NCBI RefSeq assembly: GCF_006148925.1
Contig: NZ_VAWB01000001.1
Span: 1,640,001 to 1,704,000, forward strand
Length of the DNA stretch: 64,000 nt
Source of the DNA: Hyunsoonleella aestuarii
GTDB lineage: Bacteria; Bacteroidota; Bacteroidia; Flavobacteriales; Flavobacteriaceae
Reading direction: 5' to 3'
The translations under genes were made by a program, and so were the position numbers. Position 1 is the first letter of the stretch; each line of letters opens with the position of its first letter. Below are positions 25,424-34,269 of this stretch, piece after piece. Below the pieces are notes generated by a model. The model made no database searches. It saw only the letters and a program-made list of their open reading frames with translations, and was not told where the DNA came from.

Positions 25424-26434
25424 ATGGTTCGAGCTAGGTTCTTGATTTTTTTATCAATATTAAGTATTCAGTCCTGTAAAACTCAAAGCAATAAAATTAA
25501 TGGTGTGAGTTTTGTCGCTTCTAGAGAAGCTGTTAATGAATCTCATATTACCCCTGTAGTTAACCTAAGTGCTAATTACGCTGCTATTATGCCTTTTGGT
25601 TTTATGAGGAATTTAGATAATCCTAAAGTTATTTTTGACACAGAAAGACAATGGTTTGGAGAAACCAAGCAAGGTGCAGAACAATACATAAATGAGCTTA
25701 GGAAGCAAAAAATAAAGATAATGCTGAAACCTCAAATTTGGGTGTGGCATGGGGAGTTTACAGGTTTTATAAAAATGGAAAACGAAGTGGATTGGAATGC
25801 TTTTGAAGTCGCTTACACCAAGTTTATTTTGGAATATGCGCGATTAGCTCAAAATTTAAAAGTAGAAATCTTTTGCATTGGAACTGAACTTGAAAAATTT
25901 ATTGAAAATAGGCCAGAGTATTGGAGTTATTTAATTAGCGAGATTAAGGCGATTTACAAAGGAAAGCTTACTTATGCTGCCAATTGGGATGAATTTAAAA
26001 GAACACCTTTTTGGAGTCAATTGGATTTTATTGGTGTTGACGCATATTTTCCAGTAGGTGAAAGCAAAACGCCTTCTTTTGACGAATGTTTAGAAGGATG
26101 GAGAGAACATAAGGAAACGATAAAAAGTCTATCAATTATACACGACAAGCCAATTTTGTTTACCGAGTATGGTTATAGAAGTGTTGATTATGCTGGAAAG
26201 TTACCTTGGGTTAGCGATATTGGTATGAATCAAGTAAATCTAGAAGCGCAAACGAATACTACAAGCGCATTATTTGAAACTTTTTGGAACGAAGACTGGT
26301 TTGCTGGTGGTTTTATATGGAAATGGTTTCATAATCATGATGACGTCGGAGGAAAGAATGATTCTATGTTCACGCCGCAAAACAAACCATCTGAAAAGAT
26401 TATAAAGCATTATTATAAATCGGGAAATGAATAA
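25424..26434 (+). CDS. Glycoside hydrolase TIM-barrel lipoprotein, GH113-like
   Basis: 336 residues. The signal ends at a lipobox-like SIQSC (Cys18). The domain has the GH113 (beta-mannanase/related) pattern: IMLKPQIWVWHGE near residues 97-109, IFCIGTELEKF near 144-154 with the candidate acid/base Glu, IGVDAYFPV near 201-209 and ILFTEYGYRS near 240-249 with the candidate nucleophile Glu. It should be a surface or periplasmic glycosidase; the substrate is not deducible. Its stop overlaps the next gene's start by 8 bp. Confidence 0.78.
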   Translation: MVRARFLIFLSILSIQSCKTQSNKINGVSFVASREAVNESHITPVVNLSANYAAIMPFGFMRNLDNPKVIFDTERQWFGETKQGAEQYINELRKQKIKIMLKPQIWVWHGEFTGFIKMENEVDWNAFEVAYTKFILEYARLAQNLKVEIFCIGTELEKFIENRPEYWSYLISEIKAIYKGKLTYAANWDEFKRTPFWSQLDFIGVDAYFPVGESKTPSFDECLEGWREHKETIKSLSIIHDKPILFTEYGYRSVDYAGKLPWVSDIGMNQVNLEAQTNTTSALFETFWNEDWFAGGFIWKWFHNHDDVGGKNDSMFTPQNKPSEKIIKHYYKSGNE

Positions 26435-27686
26435 AATTATTTTCTTTTTTTTATTTGGCATTTGTTTTAACAGTTTTTCACAGGACTATCGAATTGCCGA
26501 TTTAAAAATTCAAGGTAATAAAAGGTTAAAGGCTTCTTTCGTTAAAAAGATTGCCTCCATTAATGCTGGAGACGTTCTCGACTCTTTGGTCATTGAAGAA
26601 GATATGAAATTACTTAAGCGTTTGCCATCTATATCGCATGCTTATTACCAAGTATTTCCATCTGGAGATAATCAATACAACGTGTTTTATAATATAGAAG
26701 AAAACTTCACACTCATTCCTTCAGCAAATATTTATACCACCGATAATGATGAGTTTGCCTATAGATTAGGGTTATATGAATTTAATTTATTGGGTAGAAA
26801 CATTGCCATAGGCGGATTTTATCAAAAGGATATTTACGATTCCTATGCGTTTAACTTTAGAGCCCCTTTTTTGTTTTCAAGACATTGGGGGCTAGCAGTT
26901 AACTATCAAGATTTAACAACTCAAGAACCTGTTTTTTTCGATGACACAATTTCAAATTATAAATATAATAATGAATCCATTGAAATTTTAGGACTATTTA
27001 GACTTAATTTTAATAACAAATTTGAATTTGGGATCAATTATTTTGTTGAAGATTACAGCTATAAGTTTGGAGCTACCAGTCCAATTGTTCCGCGGGAACT
27101 AAATGTTCATAAATGGTTGGTAAAGAGCATTTATGAATATAATAACTTAGATTATTTTTATCAATATGTATCGGGGTTTAGAAGTATTGCTAATCTTCAA
27201 TATGTGACTTCGATGAATGCCATGCTTCCAGATTTTTTTATTGGCTGGAACGATTTTTTATATTACAAAAGGGTAGGAGAAAGAGGCAATTGGGCAAACC
27301 GAGTACGGTTAGGTCTTTCTACTAATGACGAAACACCATTTGCGCCTTTCTCGGTAGATAATAATTTGAATATACGAGGTGTTGGTAATACTATAGATAG
27401 AGGCACAGGAGCTATCGTTTTAAATACGGAATACAGGTATAGTTTGTATGAGAAAAACTGGTTTGTGCTTCAAGTAAATGCTTTTATTGATGCAGGAACA
27501 TGGAGAAACCCTGGAGGCGATTTCGATGATTTTACCGATATGGATAATGTAAAAGTTTATCCTGGATTAGGGTTGCGCTTTATCCACAAGAAAATATATA
27601 ATGCTATTTTTAGAATCGATTATGGGTATGGTTTAACTCAAGATTCTAGTAAAGGATTTGTATTTGGGATTGGACAGTATTTTTAA
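26427..27686 (+). CDS. Omp85/BamA-like outer-membrane protein with a short POTRA region
   Basis: 419 residues. Signal NKIIFFFLFGICFNSFSQ, then one POTRA-like domain (IADLKIQGNKRLKASFVKKIASINAGDVLD...LLKRLPSISHAYYQV, residues 21-80), then a barrel with aromatic-rich strands and a C-terminal GIGQYF. The GVGNTIDRGTGAIVLNTEYRYSL segment near 313-335 resembles the RGxx-containing late barrel of Omp85 proteins. It is much shorter than BamA (about 800 residues), so it is an accessory Omp85 member. Overlap with the GH113-like gene suggests coexpression, possibly a role in its surface placement (inference). Confidence 0.75.
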   Translation: MNKIIFFFLFGICFNSFSQDYRIADLKIQGNKRLKASFVKKIASINAGDVLDSLVIEEDMKLLKRLPSISHAYYQVFPSGDNQYNVFYNIEENFTLIPSANIYTTDNDEFAYRLGLYEFNLLGRNIAIGGFYQKDIYDSYAFNFRAPFLFSRHWGLAVNYQDLTTQEPVFFDDTISNYKYNNESIEILGLFRLNFNNKFEFGINYFVEDYSYKFGATSPIVPRELNVHKWLVKSIYEYNNLDYFYQYVSGFRSIANLQYVTSMNAMLPDFFIGWNDFLYYKRVGERGNWANRVRLGLSTNDETPFAPFSVDNNLNIRGVGNTIDRGTGAIVLNTEYRYSLYEKNWFVLQVNAFIDAGTWRNPGGDFDDFTDMDNVKVYPGLGLRFIHKKIYNAIFRIDYGYGLTQDSSKGFVFGIGQYF

Positions 27687-27729
27687 TGTTAAGTTAACTT
27701 TTTAACTCTTCTAAATTATTAGAATACTT

Positions 27730-27737
27730 TATTTTTG
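27730..27737 (+). promoter_or_regulatory. Candidate -7 box (TATTTTTG) for the metallophosphatase gene
   Basis: Exact TAnnTTTG, 15 bp before the ATG at 27753, in the gap after the Omp85-like gene. No convincing -33 element. Confidence 0.35.
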
Positions 27738-27752
27738 CTCAAAAATTTTAAG

Positions 27753-28484
27753 ATGAGAACATTTGCGATTGGTGATATTCATGGTGGCTTAAAAGCTTTA
27801 ATTCAAGTTTTAAACAAACTTGAGGTTAAAGATGATGATACACTCATTTTCGTTGGCGATTATGTAGATGGATGGAGTGAATCTGCTCAGGTTATTCAGT
27901 TTCTAGTGGAACTTTCAGAAAAAATAAACTGTGTTTTTATTAAAGGAAATCATGATGTGTGGTGTGAGGAATGGTTAAAAAACAGCGATGTTAATTCAAC
28001 TTGGTATATGCACGGTGGAAAAGAAACCATAGATAGTTATGAAGGCTTTTCGGAAAGTGAAAAACAGATACATTTACAGTTTTTTGAGAATATGCCACTA
28101 TATTACATAGATGATAAAAATCGATTGTTCTTACATGCCGGTTTTACCTCAATGCACGGCGTAGAAAAAGAAGTTTTTAAAACTACCTTTTATTTTGATA
28201 GGACATTATGGGAAATGGCTTTGACTATGGATAAAGGTATAGATGAAGATTCTGTTATTTATCCAAATAGATTAAAGCATTATAAGGAAATATACATTGG
28301 ACATACACCTACAATTAATTTTAATGAGGATATGCCAATGCATGCGGTTAACGTATGGAATATTGATACAGGAGCAGCATTTACTGGAAAGTTATCGGCC
28401 ATTAACATAGACACAAAGGCCATATTTCAGAGTGAGAATTTACCCGCTTTATACCCAAATGAAAAGGGCAGGAATAAACATTAA
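27753..28484 (+). CDS. Metallophosphoesterase, PrpA/PrpB-like (serine/threonine phosphatase family)
   Basis: 243 residues from ATG 27753; an upstream TTG adds six residues but separates the catalytic motif from the N-terminus. Calcineurin-type motifs: FAIGDIHGG (residues 4-12), IFVGDYVDG near 36-44, IKGNHDVW near 67-74, FLHAGF near 125-130 and YIGHTPT near 180-186. It should hydrolyse phosphate esters in the cytoplasm, either phosphoproteins or small molecules such as diadenosine tetraphosphate. It converges on the arsenosugar cluster with overlapping stop codons at 28481-28484. Confidence 0.88.
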   Translation: MRTFAIGDIHGGLKALIQVLNKLEVKDDDTLIFVGDYVDGWSESAQVIQFLVELSEKINCVFIKGNHDVWCEEWLKNSDVNSTWYMHGGKETIDSYEGFSESEKQIHLQFFENMPLYYIDDKNRLFLHAGFTSMHGVEKEVFKTTFYFDRTLWEMALTMDKGIDEDSVIYPNRLKHYKEIYIGHTPTINFNEDMPMHAVNVWNIDTGAAFTGKLSAINIDTKAIFQSENLPALYPNEKGRNKH

Positions 28485-29275
28485 TTAGTGCAAATTTTCT
28501 TTTTGTAATATTGATAAAGCTCATTGGCATCTGAACCCAACCAACGTTTAACATAGATGTTCCAAAAATAATATTGTAGTTTCCAAACACCATGTTTTTT
28601 GTACAGTCTTGCTGAGGTTCTAATTTTCTTATTGATAACTACAAATTGCTTTCGAGCGTACAATGCGTTTATCAAAATATTGTCTTCATAGATAATATAA
28701 GTCTCGTTGTAACCACCAATTTCGTTAAATAATGCTTTAGTAATAAACTGACTCTGGTCTCCACCTCTGCATGCACGCCAACTAAATTTTGTAAGCCAAC
28801 TTGCTAAACGTAACCACCAATGGGTACTGTTAAATTCCATTCTAAAACATCCAGCAGGATTATCGTTTTTTACCTCGTTTATTATTAATTGATCAAAATT
28901 TATTGGAGGAAAAGAATCAGCATGTAAAAAGTAAAGAATATCTTCTGATGAAATTGCCGCGCCTAAATTCATTTGTTTGGCACGTCCTTTTTCTGAAAGC
29001 AATAGTTTGATTGGAGATTTTAAATTATTACTTATTGAATCTGGACTTTGTTTTAAAGTTGTTTTTTCAATATAATGATAGGCTTCTTTTTTATCTGAAA
29101 GATTAAAGTTTAAGAAAGACTCTACTACTTTTTGCGTGGCATCATTACTGCCGCCATCAACAACAATAATTTCTGAGATGTTTTTGGGTGTTGAATTGGC
29201 TAGTAAATGTTCTAGTAGTTTACCTATGTAAGCTTCTTCATTTAAAACAGGAATTATAATCGAGATTTTAGTCAT
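28481..29275 (-). CDS. Arsenosugar biosynthesis glycosyltransferase, TIGR04283 type
   Basis: 264 residues, GT2 fold: ISIIIPVLNEEAYIGKLLEHL at the N-terminus, VVDGGSNDAT near residues 38-47, EKGRAKQMNLGAA near 95-107, YFLHADSFPP near 115-124 and AWRACRGGDQSQFI-like WRACRGGDQSQF near 166-177. These are the distinctive features of the TIGR04283 family found with arsenosugar genes. It probably acts on the arsenic-bearing sugar or its lipid/glycerol conjugate; the exact step is not established. There is a 35-residue insert (residues 55-90) compared with the usual compact form. Overlaps the DUF547 gene by 8 bp. Confidence 0.85.
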   Translation of the reverse strand: MTKISIIIPVLNEEAYIGKLLEHLLANSTPKNISEIIVVDGGSNDATQKVVESFLNFNLSDKKEAYHYIEKTTLKQSPDSISNNLKSPIKLLLSEKGRAKQMNLGAAISSEDILYFLHADSFPPINFDQLIINEVKNDNPAGCFRMEFNSTHWWLRLASWLTKFSWRACRGGDQSQFITKALFNEIGGYNETYIIYEDNILINALYARKQFVVINKKIRTSARLYKKHGVWKLQYYFWNIYVKRWLGSDANELYQYYKKKICTN

Positions 29276-30170
29276 TTAAATCCCAATTATAATCTTTAAA
29301 ACGTTTTTTTGCTTTATCTGAAATCTTGATATCTGAATATTTTTTTAGGAAATCAATAAGAGATCCATCTTGTTTAAAATCTTTGGTAAACCATTGAAAT
29401 ATTTTTGAAAGTTCTAAGTTGTTACTTGAAATGTTATTTCGTTTATCGTCAGCTAAAAAAGTTTTTGTGGCATCAGTAAGCTGTTCATCAAGATTTTCAG
29501 ATGTATATGCTTCGTTTTTTAGTTTAGGACACGAATAAGAGCCACATACAATCGCGAAATGAATTCGAGGTTCGTTCATTTTACGTAGAATTTGATGTTC
29601 AATTTCATTTAAATTATACCATTTATCACCTAATTTCCAAAGGCGTTGATTCCATGGGTCTTTAATGTCTTTAATACTTTTTAACGGATAATGGCGTATT
29701 ATCAAATCGATTGTCAAAGCGTTATATGTATTAATCCAATAGGCTAATTTTTCGTTTTTGGAGAGAGATTCGAAAGTGTCATCCGAACGTATGAAACTTA
29801 AATTATGAATATAATCAAGCAGTTTTTGGTGCTCTTTACTAAAAGATTTATAATCTACTTTACCTTCTTCAGAAACATATAGATCTAGTAGTTCATTCCA
29901 AGTTTGATTAGGTCGGTTTAAGAATTTAGTTTTGAGTTCAGTTATTTTGTCTTTAAGGACTTCATCATTTTTTACATCTTCTTTTGTAGGAGTAATATTC
30001 AAAGAATCTTTAATTGAAAAAGTGTCACTTGGTGTTTCAATAATAGAGTCTAGATTTTTACTATTTTCTTTATCAGTTGAGGTTGAGTTTTCATTTGAAG
30101 TTACTATCTTTTTGCTTCCAGCGCATGATATCGCAAAACAGATTAAACATAAGAGGCTAAAAGACTTCAT
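29268..30170 (-). CDS. DUF547 lipoprotein within the arsenosugar cluster
   Basis: 300 residues. Lipobox CFAISCAG (Cys16), a 75-residue Ser/Thr/Asp/Lys-rich linker, then DUF547: KLAYWINTYNALTIDLIIRHYP near residues 145-166, NLNEIEHQILRKMNEPRIHFAIVCGSYSCPKL near 187-218 and a C-terminal KDYNWDL. It is located between arsM and the TIGR04283 glycosyltransferase (18 bp and 8-bp overlap), so it is cotranscribed with them. A role in arsenosugar export or processing is possible but not shown. It is a longer paralogue of the protein at 23763-24476. Confidence 0.8.
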   Translation of the reverse strand: MKSFSLLCLICFAISCAGSKKIVTSNENSTSTDKENSKNLDSIIETPSDTFSIKDSLNITPTKEDVKNDEVLKDKITELKTKFLNRPNQTWNELLDLYVSEEGKVDYKSFSKEHQKLLDYIHNLSFIRSDDTFESLSKNEKLAYWINTYNALTIDLIIRHYPLKSIKDIKDPWNQRLWKLGDKWYNLNEIEHQILRKMNEPRIHFAIVCGSYSCPKLKNEAYTSENLDEQLTDATKTFLADDKRNNISSNNLELSKIFQWFTKDFKQDGSLIDFLKKYSDIKISDKAKKRFKDYNWDLND

Positions 30171-30188
30171 AAAAAGGTTAATTATTGG

Positions 30189-31160
30189 CTAACAACAGCC
30201 TCCACCATCATAATGAAAAGTAGATTCGCTAATGTAAATATCGTCACGACCAAAAGAGGTAAGTGCTCCAGCAGTTTTATCACAAATTGCTAAGGGTTGA
30301 TTTTTTAATAATATATGACCAGCATTATCATCAAAATAATCTTCATCACCAAAATAAATAGCTGCTTTCCCAGAAAAAATACATGGGCCATCTTCTGGCA
30401 TTGGGTCTTTAATTGCGGCAACTTCTATAGATTCGATATAGATTAATTCATCTGTTGGATAGTTTTTAGGGTCTAAAATTCTATACGGTTTACGTGCTCG
30501 AATTTCAATAGTTCCAAAACCAGCATCGGTAAGTGCTTTAATATATTCAAAAATGGGGAGACTTCCGCTTAAACATAAGGCTCTTAGCCGTTCATCGTTA
30601 CGTAATGTATCGTTCATAGGTTGTTCGCATGTTGGATCACTCATTACAAGTCGCCCATGAGGTTTTAATACACGGTACATTTCTGCAACGGCTTTTTTCA
30701 AATCGTCTGCTTTAAAAATATTAAACAAACAATTTTGAGCAGCTACGTCAATGCTATTGTCTTCAACAGGAAGATTCATGGCGTCTCCTTTTTTCAAATC
30801 GATAAATTCACTTTTAAACCAATCGTTTTGTACTTCAGCTTCTTTGAAGTTTTCTCGTGAAGCTTGCAACATTTCATCCACAACATCTACACCTATAACG
30901 CCTCCTTTTTGACGATTAAAATATGAGAATTGCAATAATTCCATACCACCACCAACACCAACATAAAGCATTTTTGGATTGTTTGTTAAATCCCGAGCAT
31001 GTACAGTGCTTCCACAACCATAATTCATCTCCTGCATAATTTTCGGAATCTTAAGTCCTGGTAATTCCCAAATTGGATTTGTAGTACAGCATAATCCAAC
31101 ATCTGGAGTTAATGCAGCTTCTTTATAAACGTCGTGTGTAGTTTCTAAGTAATTATCCAT
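30189..31160 (-). CDS. arsM: Arsenosugar-type arsenite S-adenosylmethyltransferase
   Basis: 323 residues. The SAM-binding Rossmann domain has LYVGVGGGMELLQFSYF near residues 65-81, GVIGVDVVDEML near 87-98 and LKPHGRLVMSDP near 166-177. Cysteines suited to binding trivalent arsenic sit in LCCTT (24-25), YGCG (49), near the middle (QNCLF) and at the very C-terminus (GGGCC, 322-323). This layout matches the ArsM subgroup named for arsenosugar clusters. It methylates As(III) to dimethylarsenic species, the substrate for the ArsS step. It has its own promoter-like element at 31190-31222. Confidence 0.9.
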   Translation of the reverse strand: MDNYLETTHDVYKEAALTPDVGLCCTTNPIWELPGLKIPKIMQEMNYGCGSTVHARDLTNNPKMLYVGVGGGMELLQFSYFNRQKGGVIGVDVVDEMLQASRENFKEAEVQNDWFKSEFIDLKKGDAMNLPVEDNSIDVAAQNCLFNIFKADDLKKAVAEMYRVLKPHGRLVMSDPTCEQPMNDTLRNDERLRALCLSGSLPIFEYIKALTDAGFGTIEIRARKPYRILDPKNYPTDELIYIESIEVAAIKDPMPEDGPCIFSGKAAIYFGDEDYFDDNAGHILLKNQPLAICDKTAGALTSFGRDDIYISESTFHYDGGGCC

Positions 31161-31189
31161 AATAAATTCCTAAATATTAGAGTATAAAA

Positions 31190-31222
31190 CAAAGGTATTT
31201 TCTTTATTCTAAAATGGTGCAA
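31190..31222 (-). promoter_or_regulatory. Candidate arsM promoter
   Basis: On the minus strand, TTG (31222-31220, within TATTG) is followed after 22 bp by TACCTTTG (31197-31190), an exact TAnnTTTG. This lies 30 bp before the arsM ATG in the 76-bp gap after the phosphorylase gene and suggests that arsM and the two genes after it can be transcribed separately from the upstream unit. Confidence 0.5.
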
Positions 31223-31236
31223 TAAACATTACAGTG

Positions 31237-32049
31237 CTAAATGCTTTTGATGAGTTCTTTAAATAATATTATCATATCAGGTTCTGCTTTTGCAGCATTA
31301 GCGATAATGTCGGCAATGTTTACAGGCTCCAAGTTATCTGGGTCGCATTCATCGGTTAAAACTGACACGGCAGCTACTTTTAATTTTAAATGATTAGCAA
31401 CAATAACTTCTGGTACAGTACTCATGCCAACAGCATCGGCACCAATTATTTTGAGCATACGGTATTCGGCTTTTGTTTCTAATTGAGGTCCTACAACACT
31501 GCTGTAAACACCTTCGTGAAGTTTGATTTTATTTTTTTTAGCAATGCTTTTAAAGGTGTTATTGATTGTCTCATCGTAAGGTGCACTCATGTCTGTAAAA
31601 CGTTCGCCTAAAAGTTCGACACCTTTAAAGGCTAGGGGAGAACTTCCTTGCAGGTTAATATGATCTTCAATGAGCATTAACTCACCTTTTTTAAAGTCTA
31701 AATTGATGGCACCAGCGGCATTAGAAACTAGTAGAGTTTTGATTCCTAACTTTTCCATGATTCTAACAGGGTAGGTAATGTCTTGTAACGTATAGCCCTC
31801 ATATAAATGAAAGCGTCCTTGCATTACAATGACTTTTTTGCCTTCCAAAATCCCATAAATAAGTCTGCCTTTGTGAAATTCTACAGTGGCTGTCGGAAAA
31901 TTTGGAATGTGATTATAACTTACTTGTTTTATAATCTCGATTTCATCTATTAGTTGACCTAAACCTGTACCAAGAATAATTCCAATTTCTGGATTGTCGA
32001 AACCTTTCTCTTTTAAATAGTCAACAGTTTCGGTGATTTGTTTAATCAT
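31237..32049 (-). CDS. Purine nucleoside phosphorylase
   Basis: 270 residues of the trimeric PNP family: IGIILGTGLGQL near residues 22-33 (phosphate site), FHKGRL near 58-63, LLVSNAAGAIN near 109-119 (purine site) and GADAVGMSTVPEVIVANHLKLKVAAVSVLTDEC near 188-220. It cleaves purine nucleosides with phosphate. It overlaps the upstream TIGR04282 gene by 8 bp, inside the arsenosugar unit, so its relevant substrate may be the arsenic-bearing adenosine made by ArsS (inference from context). Confidence 0.9.
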   Translation of the reverse strand: MIKQITETVDYLKEKGFDNPEIGIILGTGLGQLIDEIEIIKQVSYNHIPNFPTATVEFHKGRLIYGILEGKKVIVMQGRFHLYEGYTLQDITYPVRIMEKLGIKTLLVSNAAGAINLDFKKGELMLIEDHINLQGSSPLAFKGVELLGERFTDMSAPYDETINNTFKSIAKKNKIKLHEGVYSSVVGPQLETKAEYRMLKIIGADAVGMSTVPEVIVANHLKLKVAAVSVLTDECDPDNLEPVNIADIIANAAKAEPDMIILFKELIKSI

Positions 32050-32671
32050 GTAATTGTTTAATTTTTTTCTGCAATTCTTTATTGCTTTTATAAAAATCTG
32101 AAGTTATTAAATCTTCAAATGTATCAATGTCATTCAAAGGTTCTAAAAGCGTATAAGAAATGTTATTTCGTTTTAGTTCTTCAAGAGTTACATCCAATAA
32201 ATTAGACGCACTCCATGGTTTGTTATCAAAAATAAATTTTTGCAACTTATTTAGACCAATTAGATAGTACCCACCATCGATTGCTGGACCAAATATAGCA
32301 TCATTTTTAAGTAATGCTTTTAATCCGTCCTTGATATGTGCTGCATTTATATCAGGTAAATCCGAACCTATTAAAACAATACGTTCATAACCATTCTCAA
32401 AACCGTTTATAAATGCATCTTTCATGCGCTCGCCTAAGTTTTCACCCTTTTGAATGGTTTTGGGAACACCAAGCCATTTAGTTTCATCTATAGATTCTGA
32501 AAAATATATCTGTATATCAGCATGGATATTTTTAGTCGCCTTTTCAGTTACTTTTACAAGTTCTTGGTATACGTTAAAAGCCCCTTGATTACCTACAGTT
32601 TTAGCAAGTCTAGTTTTTACTTTACCAAGTTTTATATTTTTAACAAAAATGATGACTAGTTCTTTACTCAT
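32042..32671 (-). CDS. Arsenosugar biosynthesis glycosyltransferase, TIGR04282 type
   Basis: 209 residues of the CofC/MobA-like DUF2064 group: IIFVKNIKLGKVKTRLAKTVG near residues 7-27, GENLGERMKDAFINGF near 77-92, VLIGSDLPDI near 99-108 and GPAIDGGYYLIGL near 127-139. The family is consistently linked with the TIGR04283 protein, ArsM and ArsS. It may activate or transfer a sugar-phosphate moiety; the reaction is not established. Overlaps the rhodanese gene (8 bp) and the phosphorylase gene (8 bp). Confidence 0.87.
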   Translation of the reverse strand: MSKELVIIFVKNIKLGKVKTRLAKTVGNQGAFNVYQELVKVTEKATKNIHADIQIYFSESIDETKWLGVPKTIQKGENLGERMKDAFINGFENGYERIVLIGSDLPDINAAHIKDGLKALLKNDAIFGPAIDGGYYLIGLNKLQKFIFDNKPWSASNLLDVTLEELKRNNISYTLLEPLNDIDTFEDLITSDFYKSNKELQKKIKQLHD

Positions 32672-33158
32672 AAACTTTTATTCCTTTCTTTGACCATATA
32701 CTCCATTCTTTCGAAAATACGTGAATACTATCCGTTTTCTTGTCATTTAAGTTATAAACAGGGTAATTATGGTTTTTCCATTCAAAAATACCACCATATA
32801 GATTACTAACCTGATTATATCCTGCTAATTTAAGCCTGTCTCCAATAGATTCTGACCGAATACCTAAGGAGCAATACACTACAATTTTGGAATCTTTATT
32901 GGGTATTTGTTTACGAATACTATCTATATTGAAATTGTTATAACCAACATGGATTGCGTTCTTAATATGGCTCGTTTTATATTCGTTTGATTCTCTTGCG
33001 TCTAAAATAATAACATCAGTTTTTGGCATAGCAAGTTCTTGAACAGAAATGTATTTTATGCTATTGTCATTATATTGTTTCAGTAATTTATCAAGTTTTT
33101 TTTGCCCAAACATTGAGCAACAAAAGAAAAGATAAAATATAATTAATGAGTATTTCAT
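32664..33158 (-). CDS. Exported rhodanese-domain protein
   Basis: 164 residues. Signal region YSLIIFYLFFCCSMFGQ, then a single rhodanese domain with ILDARESNEYKTSHIKNAIHVGY near residues 51-73 and the active loop VVYCSLGIRSES near 93-104 (Cys96), and GYNQVSNLYGGIFEWKNHNYPVY. The Cys and following Arg suggest catalytic competence for sulfur or another thiophilic group; family members include arsenate-reductase-like enzymes, but this is only an analogy. It lies 9 bp after arsS. Confidence 0.85.
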   Translation of the reverse strand: MKYSLIIFYLFFCCSMFGQKKLDKLLKQYNDNSIKYISVQELAMPKTDVIILDARESNEYKTSHIKNAIHVGYNNFNIDSIRKQIPNKDSKIVVYCSLGIRSESIGDRLKLAGYNQVSNLYGGIFEWKNHNYPVYNLNDKKTDSIHVFSKEWSIWSKKGIKVYE

Positions 33159-33167
33159 GTAACAATA

Positions 33168-34223
33168 TTAAGCAACAATACCTTGACAGCTACTTCCTGC
33201 GCCAGCAGTACATCCATAACAATGTTGCGAAATAACAATATTTCTACCTTCAAGTAAATCTTCATTATATTCAGAAATGTGTTTCACTTTACTATTTACA
33301 GGAAGTTCAAGCATTTGATTAAAATCGCAATCGTATAAATAACCATCCCAACTTACTGAAAGTGTATTGGTGCACATCACATTAGCAACAGCCTTAGGGT
33401 TATAAGCTTCAACAAGTGAATACATATAATCCTCATAATTTTCGGAAGCGATTAAGTAATCTAAAAACCTAGAAATTGGGAGATTTGTTATGGCAAATAG
33501 ATTATGAAATTGAATTTCGAAATCTTCTTTCAGTGCTTTTTTAAAATCTTTTTCCATAGAAGCCTGATCTCCTGGTAAAAAAGCACCTGATGGGTTATAA
33601 ACTAAATCTAAACGTAAGTTGCTTTCTGGTATACCATAACCAATAGCATTTAATTCTTGAAGTGCTTTAATCGATTTATCAAAAACACCATTACCACGTT
33701 GCTTGTCTGTTTTACCTCGTGTCCAGTGAGGCATAGAGCTTACTACATGTACGTTATGTTTTTTAAAAAACTCAGGTAAGTCATAGTACTTTTTATTAGC
33801 CCGAATAATGGTTAAGTTAGAACGAACTATAAAATCTTTAATGCCAGCTTTAGCGGCTTCTTCTACAAACCAGCGAAAGTTAGGATTCATTTCTGGAGCT
33901 CCACCGGTTAAATCTAAGGTATGGGCTCCAGTATTTTTAATGACTTCTAAACATTGCTGCATGGTATCGAGTGTCATAATCTCTTTGCGGTCTGGTCCAG
34001 CATCTACATGACAATGTTCGCAAACTTGATTACACATATATCCTACATTAATCTGTAAGATTTCTAGTTTTTTCGCTTTAAGCGGAAATTGATTGGTCTC
34101 GGTAATTTTATTTTTAAAGGTAGGTAGTTCGCCATTTTGGAAAATACCATTAGATAAAATTTCCAACTGCCTATTACTATTAGCTAGATTGCTCTCGCGT
34201 TTATGAAGTGATTTTGTTGCCAT
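33168..34223 (-). CDS. arsS: Arsenosugar biosynthesis radical SAM protein ArsS
   Basis: 351 residues. The radical SAM cluster is CNQVCEHC (Cys64, Cys68, Cys71), followed by the GGAPE motif (DLTGGAPEMNPNF) near residue 104. The C-terminal DUF3641 region carries more cysteines: MCTNTLSVSWDGYLYDCDFNQ and HCYGCTAGAGSSCQG, likely ligands of an auxiliary cluster or arsenic site. Characterised homologues couple a SAM-derived 5'-deoxyadenosyl group to dimethylarsenic, forming the arsenosugar carbon-arsenic bond. Cytoplasmic. Confidence 0.92.
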   Translation of the reverse strand: MATKSLHKRESNLANSNRQLEILSNGIFQNGELPTFKNKITETNQFPLKAKKLEILQINVGYMCNQVCEHCHVDAGPDRKEIMTLDTMQQCLEVIKNTGAHTLDLTGGAPEMNPNFRWFVEEAAKAGIKDFIVRSNLTIIRANKKYYDLPEFFKKHNVHVVSSMPHWTRGKTDKQRGNGVFDKSIKALQELNAIGYGIPESNLRLDLVYNPSGAFLPGDQASMEKDFKKALKEDFEIQFHNLFAITNLPISRFLDYLIASENYEDYMYSLVEAYNPKAVANVMCTNTLSVSWDGYLYDCDFNQMLELPVNSKVKHISEYNEDLLEGRNIVISQHCYGCTAGAGSSCQGIVA

Positions 34224-34269
34224 TAATAGTTTTTAATAATTGCAAATTAAGAGAAAGACAGATAATTAT

